DNA of 64,000 nt from contig NC_068938.1 in the NCBI RefSeq assembly GCF_016801865.2, forward strand, positions 75,156,201-75,220,200. The letters run 5' to 3'. Source of the DNA: Culex pipiens pallens. Lineage: Eukaryota; Arthropoda; Insecta; Diptera; Culicidae. Below, one piece after another: positions 12,174 through 23,050 of this stretch. The position numbers and the translations under genes were made by a program. Each line of letters starts with the position of its first letter. Within the stretch, counting starts at the first letter, position 1. The notes below the pieces were generated by a model that did no database searches, was not told where the DNA came from, and worked only from the letters and a program-made list of their open reading frames with translations.

Positions 12174-12683
12174 CTTGGTAAGCTTGGACTGGAATTAGGA
12201 CTACTGTTACAGAGAGCGAGTTGTGGCGCTATAACCACGGCAAATAGTGTCCAGGGCATTCGTGGAAATACAATGTCCCATCCCAGAGGGTCCCGGAGTA
12301 CCAAACCTTCTTAGCATGGTGCTCCCAACGAATATAACCAAATCTCGGAGCGTATGGTGGTGTGTCCCCACGCTTCTTCCTCCCCTGTCGATTCAGAATT
12401 GTGTTGTTGTTCGAACACTCAGTGCTCAAACTCAACCCAATTACGAATCATCTCTGCGATAGGGCTTTACGCAGTAGGCCTGGCCGTTTTAACGCTTGTG
12501 ATGTTTCAATGCATTCTAATGCAATGGCGCACTGCAAATGTTAATAAAATGACAAGAAGAGTGCTAGGCGTCATCTAACCTAAGGCACTCTCCAGGATCC
12601 CTTCGAAAGATTGGCTGCGCTAGGGTCTGATTAGATTAGATTAGTTTAGATTAGATGGGAAATTTATGCGAACATGGGCAGTA

Positions 12684-13877
12684 TATCACATAGCGTTGCG
12701 TTACACTTAAGCTCAACAATTAAAAATAAGAAAAAATGAGATTGTGGTAGCTTAAGTTATTTGACAAAAAATCACTCAAAAAAAGGGGTAAATGGTGTAA
12801 ATCATCTCTTGTAATTTACTATTCAAAGGAATCTCATGATATTTTTAAGACTTAGGAATAAAAATGTTTTATTTTTAAATGTGAAATCCCTTGAGTTGAA
12901 AATTATAAATAGCAGTTTTTATAAAAATTATAAACTGGGTGACATTTATAGAGTTTCGAATTATTTTCTAAATATTGTTATTTCTTGAACATCGAGTGCA
13001 GTAGATCACTCAATGTCCATTTACTTTACGTAGTATAGATTTTTTCATAGTGCTTTAAAATAATTTTCGTTGGAAATTCTTATTTTGAATTTGAAGGTGA
13101 CTAATAAAAGTGTGTGAATTTATTTATGCAGTTCAAATGATCCTTACTAAGATTTCTATAAATGTTTCTTTGATAAAAATCGCATTTTCAACGTTTGTTT
13201 ACCTATGATTTTTTTCAAACTATTTTCAAAATACTTATAAACTTATGGTTGAGTAGATTAAAAGTAAAATTGAATTTGAAATTAATTTGAAAACTATTAT
13301 TTTCTTCATTATTTCTATTCCAGTATTCCTTGTTGTATCGAAAATGCCTAGAAATTTCGTGAAATTTTTGAATCCTGTGTCACTTTTTTTTCAAATTAAG
13401 ATACAAGTTTTATCTTTTTTTCAGGGGTAAATTGTTTATTGATTCGTACTCATTTTTAAATCATGGCACTTTTATAACATTTAAATAATCTTATTTAACA
13501 ACATTATTATAACTTAAACACATTTTACTCCTATTTTAACTTCAAAAAAATATAACTTTTGGCAGAATTGACCAAATTGAATGCTTCCGGTTGCAAAAGA
13601 TCCAGTTTTGTCTATTTGTCACAATTGGGGAAAAATAAGATCCAAATGCATTTGAGCAGTTGTCCATGAAATCGGTCGATTTGAATCGACATTTTTTTAT
13701 AACTAAATTTTTCAATGTCAAACTAAATTTTCCTAGAAAATTTCTGATTTATTAGATAAAAAGGTGAAGGTGGTTATGTTACACATGACCACAATTACAA
13801 AGAACTAAGCAGAAAAGCTTTCAAAATTAAGCCATTTTGTTGAAATATGCGTCAGATAAAATCAAAACACTCAAAAA
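12684..13877. other. AT-rich intergenic DNA, nothing recognised
   Basis: Long A/T tracts without coding frames or delimitable repeats. Confidence 0.5.
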
Positions 13878-14125
13878 AAAAAATCAAATTATTCGCTCTA
13901 CAGCATTGCCTTGGCGTTCCCGATTACGGGATTCCTACTCGAAACTTGATGTCCGAAGGCTTGATTGTTGAGGCAATTGTAAACCTCTTTTACACCTAAG
14001 CTTCCATCCACCCCGGGATTCGAACTGGCGACCTTTGGATTGTGAGTCCAACTGCCTACCAGCGACTCCACCGAGGCAGGACCCACGGAGACGACTCCTA
14101 CACCTGGACTGAGCTAACAACCTAT
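13878..14125 (-). mobile_element. tRNA-related SINE, 5'-incomplete
   Basis: The left end is an A-rich tract. Read on the minus strand it contains a tRNA-like unit with loop CTCACAA inside the stem TTGGA/TCCAA, and B box GTTCGAATCCC. The upstream linker is shared with 62740-62790 in the longer copy at 62661-62956, but the first tRNA-like head of that copy is absent. A third fragment is at 9730-9888. The dimeric plan of the longer copy resembles Twin SINEs known from Culex; the identity is not confirmed. Confidence 0.75.
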
Positions 14126-14640
14126 TTTCGCTCATTTTCTCTTTATGCTCCGTATCAAAATCCATGATATCTGTATGGTTCGATGTTTGTCCCCCAATCG
14201 AAACAATCATGAGGTAGCGGCCTCTCCAGATTGTGGCCACCAAATTCGAAATGACCAGTATTGAAAAACCGTGAGTTGTGATACCCATATTGCCAAAACT
14301 CGTTGGTTCAGTAGATGTCTTCCCGGGAAAACTTTCCTTTAGAGCACCGGCCACTCCTGGTTGTGGCCAGCTTTTTTTTCTAAATTGCCATTTTCATTAC
14401 GAATATCAAAAACCATGAATGTTGATACTTGATGTTGTTCGGTAAATGTCCCCCGGGAGAACCTCCCTGAGGGCACCGGCCACTCCTGGTTGTGGCCATT
14501 TTCATCACAAGTATCAAAATCCAAGAAGTTTGATACCCATGTTGTCCAGTCTCGTATGGCCTTCCATCGGAACACCCCTGAGGAAACTTGCCACTCCGGG
14601 TCTTGTGGCCAGAATATTCCGGTGGCTTTCAATAATACCG
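14126..14640. repeat. Degenerate tandem repeat, about four units of about 115-125 bp
   Basis: Units share 'ccggccactcctggttgtggcc', a 'tatcaaaa...ccatga' block and 'gtcccccgggagaac'-type blocks, recognisable near 14150, 14250, 14380 and 14500. Units are diverged from one another. The open minus-strand frame over 14339-14848 exists because the repeat length keeps frame over part of the array; I do not regard it as a gene. Confidence 0.6.
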
Positions 14641-14668
14641 GCTGGCCTGACACCGCTTGGTCTGCTCC

Positions 14669-14722
14669 TAGCTCCAGGCCAGCTGCTTTTCGGCCAACTG
14701 CTTCTGGGCCTCCAGGTTGTTG
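14669..14722 (-). pseudogene. Short coding-like remnant (possible retroelement gag coiled coil)
   Basis: The minus strand reads NNLEAQKQLAEKQLAWS followed by a stop, and then an EQTKRCQ-like stretch. The Leu/Gln/Lys/Ala heptad-like pattern and GC-rich codons look like eroded coding DNA, for example a retrotransposon gag coiled coil. The match is too short to assign a family. Confidence 0.25.
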
Positions 14723-15272
14723 TTTACTCCTCGGCGTCCAACGATAGAATGATTTCCCTGGGCTGATCGAGCGGCGTAATATTGGCTCAGAATGGTAACG
14801 GATGCCCCACCTCTTTGTGCCGGTTATCCCAAACCTCATCAACAGCACAGCAGTTGCCCCGACCCCTATTCGATTTGCGTGAAACTTTTTCTCTGATCAT
14901 GAATCCGAGGTCCATGTTTTGATATCTTGTGACGGAGAGGCGATACAACCCCTTCCAGTTTTGCTAAAAAAAAGGTTTTTTCAATAATTTGCAGACTGAA
15001 ACGGTGATGAGATAGAAATTTGGTGTCAAATAGACTTATATGTAAAATGGATGCCCGATTTGATGGTGTAATAAAAATTCTGAAAAAAACGTATTTTTCA
15101 TCGAAAATAAAAACACTGAAATAATGTTTTAGAAACTCTGCCATTTTCCGTTACTGTAGTTTTTTTTTGAACTTGTCATTTTAAGGGAAATTCAATGCAC
15201 TTATCGAATCTACAGTTAACCCAGAAGGGTATTTTTTCATTTAGAGTAAAATTTTTCATTTTAAAATTTCGT

Positions 15273-15528
15273 TTGTGGTTTGGTTGAGCGTTTTAGCAGA
15301 ATGCATTACTGTGAATACAAAGAGACGAGTTGTTCCTTTTAATTCCGCTATATATTTTAATATCTTGACAGATACGTATTTCGTCTACTACTTGCAGACT
15401 TCATCAGTGTTCTGTGTGAGAACAGAACACTGATGAAGTCTGCAAGTAGTAGACGAAATACGTATCTGTCAAGATATTAAAATATATAGCGGAATTAAAA
15501 GGAACAACTCGTCTCTTTGTATTCACAG
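15273..15528. mobile_element. Palindromic retroelement-like insertion with 12-bp target duplication
   Basis: The direct repeat TTAAAATTTCGT occurs at 15261-15272 and 15529-15540. The inserted DNA is about 35 bases of unique sequence followed by a palindrome (15308-15529) whose 107-base arms are identical and separated by 8 bases (15415-15422). Identity of the arms implies a recent event. A 12-bp duplication suits target-primed retroposition rather than a TA-specific transposase. A Penelope-like or retrozyme-like origin is inferred from the hammerhead-like core. Confidence 0.7.
15430..15470 (+). ncRNA. Hammerhead-ribozyme-like core (mirrored on - strand at 15367-15407)
   Basis: CTGATGA (15430-15436) is followed by a stem GTCT/AGAC closing a 9-base loop, then GAAA (15455-15458). 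Next comes the self-complementary ATACGTAT, a very short stem III, and C15466 at the expected cleavage position. Stem I pairs only three bases (ACA/TGT) before a mismatch, and an extra A sits between CTGATGA and stem II. The order of conserved blocks fits type I hammerheads known from Penelope-like elements. Cleavage activity is unproven and may be weak. Confidence 0.5.
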
Positions 15529-15870
15529 TTAAAATTTCGTGTTTTTTCTAACTTTGCATGGTTATTTTTAAGAGTTTAACAATGTTCTACAATGTTGCAG
15601 AACAGACAATTACAAAAAAGTTTTGAAAAAGTTTTGTCGTCGTTGATCATGGCCGTTCATGGTCACCCGCGACATTCATGGACGACGAAACAAAGAGAAA
15701 CGCAAAAAGTAGCCTTTTCAAAACATTTTTCGTAAAATCGCGATAACTCGTGATGGTTACAAGCAAACCCCTAAAATCAGAACCTTCCTCCCCCCTCCCC
15801 CCTGTCAAGCACTTTTCCTATACCTTAAACAAGAGCTGTCACAAACTGCAGACCCCCCAGTTCATGGACG

Positions 15871-17600
15871 TAATTTTTGAGCGAACCCTTTACAATTCAT
15901 GAAGATACCTATAAAGGTGTTTCGCAATTCTCACCACAACTTCGCCAATCAAGCTCTCTCCAGGGCATTGCTACCGCTTTTTGCACATAAAACGGTTGCG
16001 AAAACTTTAACGATACTCTTTTGCTGCACAAACCCCTTAATTGAAACCGACTCCTTTAATGAGCACTTGAATATCACTTCATAAAAGCAAACCTCCATCA
16101 ACCAGCTAAATTGAATTATCCCTTTTAATCTTGCTTGCCAGAGTACAATATCAGTTCCGCCAGCCAGCCAGCACCGTCTCCTCATCAGATCAGAAACCAT
16201 TACGATGCGTCATAAATCGTGAAACTTTACCCACTTTCCCACCATGTACACCACAATAATCGCGCGCAAAACGCACCACCCTCTCATGGTGAACCCAATT
16301 CGTCCCAGACGTCTCTCCTGGTCAGACCAGAGACCAGACTCCAGACATCGTCAGTGTTTTATGCTTCTTCTCAACATATGTGAGGCGCAGCCCGAATGAT
16401 GAATCGAACGGAATCGCCCTCCCCCTCCCTCTTTCGAAGGGAGAAATCATGCGCCGAGCAAGCCTTTAATTTGCAAAACCCACTCTTTGTAATTTAATTT
16501 ACGGAAACTAATGTGAGCCCATGCTTTGGAATTGTATTTATAAACCATAAATAACAGCATAATCAAGGGGGATTTCCAGCAGTGGCGGGATGGCACTGAG
16601 AGAAATAAAACATTTATTTTTTAGATTATACAATATTTGGCTTTATTTGCTTTTTTTCAACGTGCCTTTTAGAAAGAAAGATTTGCTACCCTCGGCATCA
16701 TTTTATGGAATTTTGCTTAATTGAAACTTCAAGCATTACTAAAACGAATCCGAAGTTACGGAATGCTTTTAAAAGCAAGAATTTTGCAGCGCTGAAAACG
16801 GCCAATAATAACTAGTTTCAGCCGTTTAACGCGTGAAAAAGATGTTATTAACTTTACCGTGCCATCTTGATTTGATTATCAAATTTTACGCTAGGAATCA
16901 AAATGCTTTATGATAGCTAAAAGATCTATTGAATGTGCAACAAACTTGCAATAGAAAAAAAATCTGATATTTTCTCTCCCTTCCAAATTAAAAAATAAAA
17001 TCATTCACCAAAAAAGAGAATCCAAATATTTGCACACCCGCCGGGAAGGTCGACAAACAATTGCCCCACTGCACTCGGTCTCGTGTGTGAATGGTTTTGC
17101 TGAATCTACAACCGAAAACTCCAATCAAATTCGATGCAATAACTTTTTTTCTCCTTTACTCGGAATAATATTAATTTGATTATTCCAATCCCCCCACCAA
17201 CTCCTGTTGGGCTGCGTTTTCAACGGAAAATATTGCTTTTCATCGAAGGCCACGGCTCGATTTGCTGCTCGAAATGTGAACAGATTGGTGTGAGGGCATC
17301 GTAACAGGGTGATGGAAATGTACATTTAATGGTAATACTAAAACTTGATTAATTATTGAGAAACTTAATTTAAAAAATAAACTCTTTAAGCAATATTTTC
17401 TTTCCAAACGAAAAGCTTTAGCTCTACTCACATTTTTGTTTTGTATAATGTTAACTTCCTGGTGGTATTTCGCTTAGTTATTTTTGGGTTCTTCAGTTCC
17501 TTTTTATTAATATTTAGTTGTAAAAAAATATTTTAGTAAATTTTTGGACCAAAAAACTTTTGAATGCAAGAAATATCCGTTATAAAACTTTTTACATATA
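15871..17600. other. Mostly unique noncoding DNA
   Basis: 15890-16500 and 16980-17330 are of balanced composition and occur once in the window. The remainder is AT-rich. No frame has coding character (longest about 83 codons, antisense to one another). Confidence 0.35.
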
Positions 17601-17602
17601 TA

Positions 17603-18832
17603 CAGCAATTCCATTTGAAAAGAGCTTAAACCGAAAAAAAAGTTCTCCGATCGGGCTCAAAATTTTTCTGGGGGTTCCTTGGCCAAAATAATTAGACCCG
17701 TATTTTTTTGTTTGGCCATTAGGGTGACCTACATCGTGCTAGGGTGGTTCGAAAAATGGCAATTTTCGTCATTTTTCGCAAAAACCACTTTTTTTAAAAA
17801 TCATATCTCCGCGCCATTTCATCGGATTTTAGCTGTCTTAGATGCAAAAGAAAGGTGATGAGTTTGGCTATTTGGGAAAAATAGTAAAAAGTTCCAAAAA
17901 TCTAGCTTAACTATTGAAAAAGTCGTATGAAAACTTAAAATGGCGTTTTGACCGTGTCTGGACCAAAGAGCCTATGTCTGAAAATATTTTTATCGGATTC
18001 CTCGGAAAATTTCACATAACATATCAAAAAATTGGCGATGTCGAATAGTACGTTTTGGAGATACGATTTTTTGAAAATAAAAACTGCGTTTTTCGACGCG
18101 CCACGCGCAAAAACGGGAAAATGACGAAATCGGCAAAAAATCAACTTTTTTCACTAAAACTGCGATAACTTTAAAATTTCAGCGATGACCTATAGATGTT
18201 TGGGTATCAAAATTTTTGTAATTGAAAGACACAACTTTTGGTACCATAACATCTATAGGTCATCGCTGAAATTTTAAAGTTATCGCAGTTTTAGTGAAAA
18301 AAGTTGATTTTTTGCCGATTTCGTCATTTTCCCGTTTTTGCGCGTGGCGCGTCGAAAAACGCAGTTTTTATTTTCAAAAAATCGTATCTCCAAAACGTAC
18401 GGTTCGAAATCGCCAATCTTTTGATATGATATGTGAAATTTTCCGAGGAATCCGATAAAAATATTTTCAGACATAGGCTCTTTGGTCCAGACACGGTCAA
18501 AACGCCATTTTAAGTTTTCATACGACTTTTTCAAGAGTTAAGCTAGATTTTTGGAACTTTTTACTATTTTTCCCAAATAGCCAAACTCATTACCTTTCGT
18601 TTGCGTCTAAGACAGCTAAAATCGGATGAAATGGCGCGGAGATATGATTTAAAAAAAAAGTGGTTTTTGCGAAAAATGACGAAAATTGCCATTTTTCGAA
18701 CCACCCTAGCACGATGTAGGTCACCCTAATGGCCAAACAAAAAAATACGGGTCTAATTATTTTGGCCAAGGAACCCCCAGAAAAATTTTGAGCCCGATTT
18801 TTGGTTTAGGCTCTTTTCAAATGGAATTGCTG
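17603..18832. mobile_element. TA-flanked foldback element, 1.23 kb
   Basis: Ends CAGCAATTCCATTTGAAAAG on both strands, TA at 17601-17602 and 18833-18834. Arms of about 580 bases are highly similar and meet around a short centre (18195-18250). The centre shares ATGTTTGGGTATCAAAA (18196-18212) with the inner arm of the element at 4104-5825. A diverged fragment of the family is at 54420-54680. No transposase is encoded. Confidence 0.9.
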
Positions 18833-18834
18833 TA

Positions 18835-19345
18835 TAATGAGACCACTTTTTTGTCAATTTCATGACACCAGTTTATTTTATATGAAATATTCTGCGTGAG
18901 TTGTAGCATACCAGTTTCCAATAATGGAGGATTTTTTTTTCGAATCCATATTATAAAAAAATAAAGAATTTTACTCAAAATTGATTCGCCAATTTTTATT
19001 TATTTGCTGAAATATTCAAAACAATAAGGATTTTGCGTTATCTCCTAGATAGAATACCGTCATCAGGGGTGAAATTGGGAACTAATTTTGCCCAGCACAT
19101 GAGCATTTACATTAGCTTTTTTGTTATTATTTTGAAGTATTCAGTTACGACAACTCACTAGTCAAGCTAACGAATTTTCTTTAGATTTAAGTAAATTTTA
19201 ATCGGGTTCACATTTTTACACATTTTTTAAGTAATCTTACTCACAAAAGAGGTAATATTTAACCCACCAAATTTTCAACCTTCCTAAATTCATATTTTTC
19301 CTGTGTAGCATAGAAAGGTAAAGATATTTTAAAGAATAACGATCT
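18835..19345. other. Intergenic DNA, nothing firm
   Basis: AT-rich. The block 'ccgtcatcaggggtgaaatt' at 19058 recurs near 40424 and suggests an eroded MITE end. Confidence 0.4.
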
Positions 19346-19353
19346 CTGTACAC

Positions 19354-20487
19354 CAGTGTTGGTATTCTCGCGTTCTCGCGAGAAAAATCCTCTCTCTCGA
19401 GTTCTCGCCACGAGTCTCGAGCTGCCGAGAGAAACTCACTGATTGCCCGTTAGCGTGGCTCACGGATATATGAAAAAGACAAAAGTGTTCAATTTCGAAC
19501 GCCTCGACCGAAATTTTGTAGCATTATAACCGCAGAAGCTAGCCTGAAATTTTGAGCGCATTTTGTTAATGTTTAGTTGTTCCACTCTTAATCTGAAGTT
19601 ATAAAGAAATTTCAATAAATTTAATTTATTTATTTTCAACTTTTTAACTCTTCTTCGAGAAAGTTTTCCTATGCCGTATGATTTTTTTTCAGAATAGAGG
19701 TTTCTCATAGGTTTTGATCCGGGGAACAACTTTGTAGAACATCGCAAAGCGCTAGGAATTAATCCCGGAAAGATACAGACAAATTTTAAGAGAATGTTGA
19801 ATTTTGTTTACGTACTCCAAAAAATATCCTGTATCTTTTCGGGATCAATTACTAGCGCTTTGCGATGTTCTACAAAGTTGTTCCCCGGATCAAAAACTAT
19901 AAGAAACCTGAGAATAGGAAATTTTGATTGGGTTTTGGGAAACTTTCTCTATGAAGAGGTTAAAAGTGAAAATTTCCCATAGTAAATTTTTAGAAGTTCC
20001 ATACTAACTTCAGGTCAATGGTGGAAGTACTAAACCTTAACCAAATACGCTCAAAATTTCAGGTTATGTTCTGGGGCCATATTGCTACAAAATTCCGGTC
20101 GAGGCGTTCGAAATTGAACACTTTTGTCTTTTTCATATATCCGTGAGCCACGCTATTGCCCGTGCTCTCCTCTGCTCGCGAACGGGATTTCTCGCGAGCC
20201 AGAATTGCCCGTTCGCGAGAAGTTGAAAGTGTTAGAAACGAACAAAAAACAACAGAGCGATTGAAGTTACATTTCTATACCATCGCCTTGTTCGCATTCA
20301 TAAGCCTGATAAAAAAATTGATAGCTTGGGACGAACGGCTAGCACGAGGCGCTCGCGAACGCTCGCGGCGAGAGCGAGAACGCGAACGAAAATGCGAGTG
20401 CGAGCGAGAAGAGAAAGTACTACAAGTTCTCTCCCTCGTTCGCAAGCGAGAAATGCTTTTCTTCTTCTCGCTCGAATTCCAACACTG
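19354..20487. mobile_element. hAT-like non-autonomous element, carrying a nested element
   Basis: Ends CAGTGTTGG / CCAACACTG with 8-base flanks CTGTACAC (19346-19353) and CTTTACAC (20488-20495), one mismatch. An 8-bp duplication and CAGNGTTG-type ends are hAT hallmarks. Subterminal DNA is packed with CTCGCG/GCGAGA motifs on both sides, which creates the Arg/Glu/Ser-rich artefactual frames at 20156-20608 and 20275-20670. No transposase is seen. Confidence 0.75.
19452..20154. mobile_element. Nested foldback with 9-bp direct repeats (MULE-like spacing)
   Basis: Terminal repeat AGCGTGGCTCACGGATATAT on both ends, with similarity running inward about 300 bases. ATTGCCCGT flanks it at 19442-19450 and 20155-20163. 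A 9-bp duplication is typical of Mutator-like elements; family membership is inferred from that alone. The insertion splits the hAT-like element. Confidence 0.7.
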
Positions 20488-20495
20488 CTTTACAC

Positions 20496-21490
20496 AATTC
20501 TTGAGGTCAGCTTCAGTTGGAATCCCAGAAATTGAGAATAGACACTCTTTCATAAATCCGTTTAGGAAAAGATTTGTTATTTTCAAGAATGAAAAATCAA
20601 ATGAATAGGGGCAACAAACACCTAAAAATGGTCGAAACTTAGTTTTTTTTTCAAAGCATTTTTTTTTCAATGAATATTAAAGGATAATACTTGGGAAAAT
20701 TGTCAATATGGAAACTTAGATGTAAATTTGTATAGAAAACTAATCTCCGTGGTTGTGATTTAAAAATTTTGACTTTCAGAACAATCCTAAAAAAATGGCA
20801 TTAATAAATGATTTCTGTTTTTTTCCATCCAGCATTTTTCGTGAGAAATTTTTAAACATGTTAGGCCTTCTCGTGGATGTAACTTCTGGAGGTCCTGGTC
20901 AATAATGGAGTAGCAACTGCGGGTGGGCACCTATGCTTATGCAACCCCAAAAAAAATGCTTATGTTAGGCCTTCTCCACAAAAACGAATGAAAATACATG
21001 TTTAAGATTATCTTTGAACCTTATAAATAAAAATTAGACTCCGTAGAAATTGCGTACATTTTTTTCTCAGTGTGATTTTTTTCCGTCAAATTTGCTACAT
21101 GCTTGTCTTTAACCAGTTTTTGATACAAATCAACGGCTTGTTTAGAATTGAAACTTTTGTGAAATAAAAATAACTTCAAAATTCAAAACCTAATTTTAAA
21201 ATTTAGAAGCTTAGATTTTGAAAAAGTCTGATAATAGATCATTTATCTTTTAATATTTTGTTTGACGATTTTTAATACAATTTTTAACATTTAAAATTGG
21301 ACCAACAGTTTTTGAGATGTCGTCAGTTGAAAATTTTAGGCTAATTAAGTGACATTTAGAGAAATTCATATTCATCGATTCGATTTTTTGTGAAGCTGTA
21401 TCTCAGAAAGTAATTGCCTGATTTTTAAAGTTCCAAACAAAAACACCTAAAATACTAAAAAATCTATACCTTAAAGTAGCTATGGGCCAA
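20496..21490. other. AT-rich intergenic DNA, nothing recognised
   Basis: No delimitable element or coding frame seen. Confidence 0.45.
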
Positions 21491-21492
21491 TA

Positions 21493-21651
21493 CGCACCTC
21501 CCAAGAAAAGGGGTCAAGAAATAGCTTTACGAACAGCCGAATAAAGGAGAGGGAACGATTTCTTGGGGCTTTTCTTCGCCCTCTTTGGCTTGCTTTCGCT
21601 GCCGCTGCTTCCCATTTGAAATTTTTCTTGACCGGTTCCTTTCAAAGTGCG
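21493..21651. mobile_element. Small TA-flanked MITE
   Basis: CGCAC...GTGCG ends with TA at 21491-21492 and 21652-21653, and imperfect inverted similarity running inward about 35 bases, including GGTCAAGAAA on both strands. Confidence 0.55.
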
Positions 21652-21900
21652 TATATCGCTTATAACTTTAAAACAGTACATTTATCACAACAATTGTAGA
21701 AGACTTTTCGATTACAAATACAATTTTGGTTTGAAACAGTATTTTTAATATGCTTGTCCAGATTTTCGACATTTTCCAAAAAAACACTTTTTTCAACATC
21801 TTAAACCAGATTTTGCTTCATACCATACCAAATATCATATAAACCAGAAATTTAAAAAAATATGGATTTTGGGATTTCTTTTTTTATCAAAAGCTGAATA

Positions 21901-22061
21901 GGGACCATCCATAAACCACGTGGACACTATTTTAGGAATTCTCAACCCCCATCCCCTCGTGAACAATTGTTCATACCAAAAAATCTTATTTGTGTAGAGC
22001 ATGGACAATCGTCAATCCCCCCCTCCCCCCTAAGGTGTCCACGTGGTTTATGGATGGTCCC
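21901..22061. mobile_element. MITE with 27-bp inverted ends (GGGACCATCCATAAACCACG)
   Basis: The two ends are exact inverse copies through the CACGTGGACAC block. ATA flanks both sides (21898-21900, 22062-22064), compatible with a 3-bp target duplication. No coding capacity. Confidence 0.8.
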
Positions 22062-23050
22062 ATAGAAAAAAATATTTTTTTCCGTATACCTATTTTTTAT
22101 TTGCCTTAACTTTGTCGAAGACACCAAATCTTCAGAAAATCTCTTCTCAAGATACATAATTTCATACATTTACATACTCATTTTGTATGACCAATCCCCA
22201 AAATGTATGGAGACTTGCATGGAAAAACTAATGATGCAAACGTCTTTTGGTATAGGGAATGCATGCACAAAGATTCATCCAAATAAAAAAAATCAAAGAT
22301 CGCTAAATCGTAGAAAACAACTACTTTTTTTAAATTGGAAAACTGCGACTATTAAAAAATACTAAATATGGCTTTATCTTGAAAACGGTGCACTTTATGC
22401 AAATTTCACTACAGTACTTTTTGATTGCAAATTTGATTTTACATCGAAAAATGAAGTTGAAACATTTTTACGACCAATATTTCGAATTTTTGAAAAAAAT
22501 ATGTCCCCTAAAACATATCAAAAAATAAAAAATAAAAATAAAAAATAGTGTTTTTTTGCAAACCTGGAATTTTTTTTGAAAAGGTCCAATAAACCAAATT
22601 TTTAGTTTTTGTTTTTTGGGTGTTTTTAATACCCCTGACTCAAGGTGGTTTTAAAAATACCCAAAAAGCAAAAACTAAAATTTTGGTTTATTAGACCTTT
22701 TCAAAAAAAAAACTCCAGAAATAAAGTTTTAGTGACAAAAAGTTAAATTAAAAATCACCAATTTTTTTTACCGTGTATCATTTTTTTCAGTGTAGTCCTT
22801 ATCCATACCTACAACTTTGCCGAAGACACCAAATCGATCAAAAAAATCCTTCAAAAGATACAGATTTTTGAATTTTCATATATTATTTTTGCATGGACAA
22901 CTGCCAAATTAGTATGGAAAATTATATGGACAAACTAATGATGCAAAATGGCTTTTTTGGGCATACCGAAGGCACCATAAAAGTTTCAGCCGGATTAAAA
23001 AATACAAAAAAAAAATCGAATGACCGAAATCTCAGAGAATTGCTCAGGTT
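22062..23050. repeat. Repeat family F1, diverged copy 2
   Basis: It shares with 93-1972 the 'acctacaactttgccgaagacacc' block, the 'tcccctaaaacatatcaaaaa' block and the 'atggacaactgccaaa' block, in the same order. A small palindrome (about 22562-22725) built from 'ggtccaataaacca' and its inverse sits inside and recurs near 46415 and 27930, so it is probably a separate MITE. Confidence 0.65.

Larger units (their letters stand above)
11964..12654 (+). mobile_element. Composite SINE-like retroposon with two convergent tRNA-like modules and (GATTA)n tail
   Basis: A 23-base direct repeat with one mismatch (11941-11963 and 12655-12677) encloses the unit, so all parts arrived together. In order: a tRNA-like head on + (11968-12043), a spacer, a tRNA-like module on - (12101-12173), a ~430-base body, and a tail of GATTA repeats. 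The last ~180 bases are related to the 3' part of the elements at 6279-6760 and 28178-28292. No long coding frame is present. The polymerase III boxes in the head suggest internal transcription; the LINE partner is unknown. Confidence 0.85.
11720..12681. mobile_element. TA-flanked MITE (CTGYCCATG ends), split by a retroposon
   Basis: The ends CTGTCCATGATCGCATAAAT and, inverted, CTGCCCATGTTCGCATAAAT match over about 30 bases. They are flanked by TA at 11718-11719 and 12682-12683. Removing the retroposon 11964-12654 and one copy of its 23-bp duplication leaves an element of about 250 bp. The retroposon landed within the right terminal repeat. Confidence 0.85.
14845..15870. repeat. Repeat family F3, copy 1 (partial), interrupted by a palindromic insertion
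   Basis: It begins with the family landmark 'cagttgccccgacccct' and the 'gcgtgaaactt' block also found at 28035-28075 and 51150-51190. The middle block around 15160-15260 and 15541-15640 is continuous in the other copies (51440-51610, 28740-28860). This shows that 15273-15528 is inserted DNA. The right arm present in the other two copies is missing here. Confidence 0.7.

Noticed and set aside
14339..14848. 169-codon minus-strand frame as a gene
   Set aside because: Mostly a degenerate tandem repeat kept open by chance; only a short stretch near 14669-14722 looks like old coding DNA.
20156..20670. Arg/Glu/Ser-rich proteins on both strands
   Set aside because: Frames arise from GCGAGA/TCTCGC clusters in the subterminal region of a hAT-like element.
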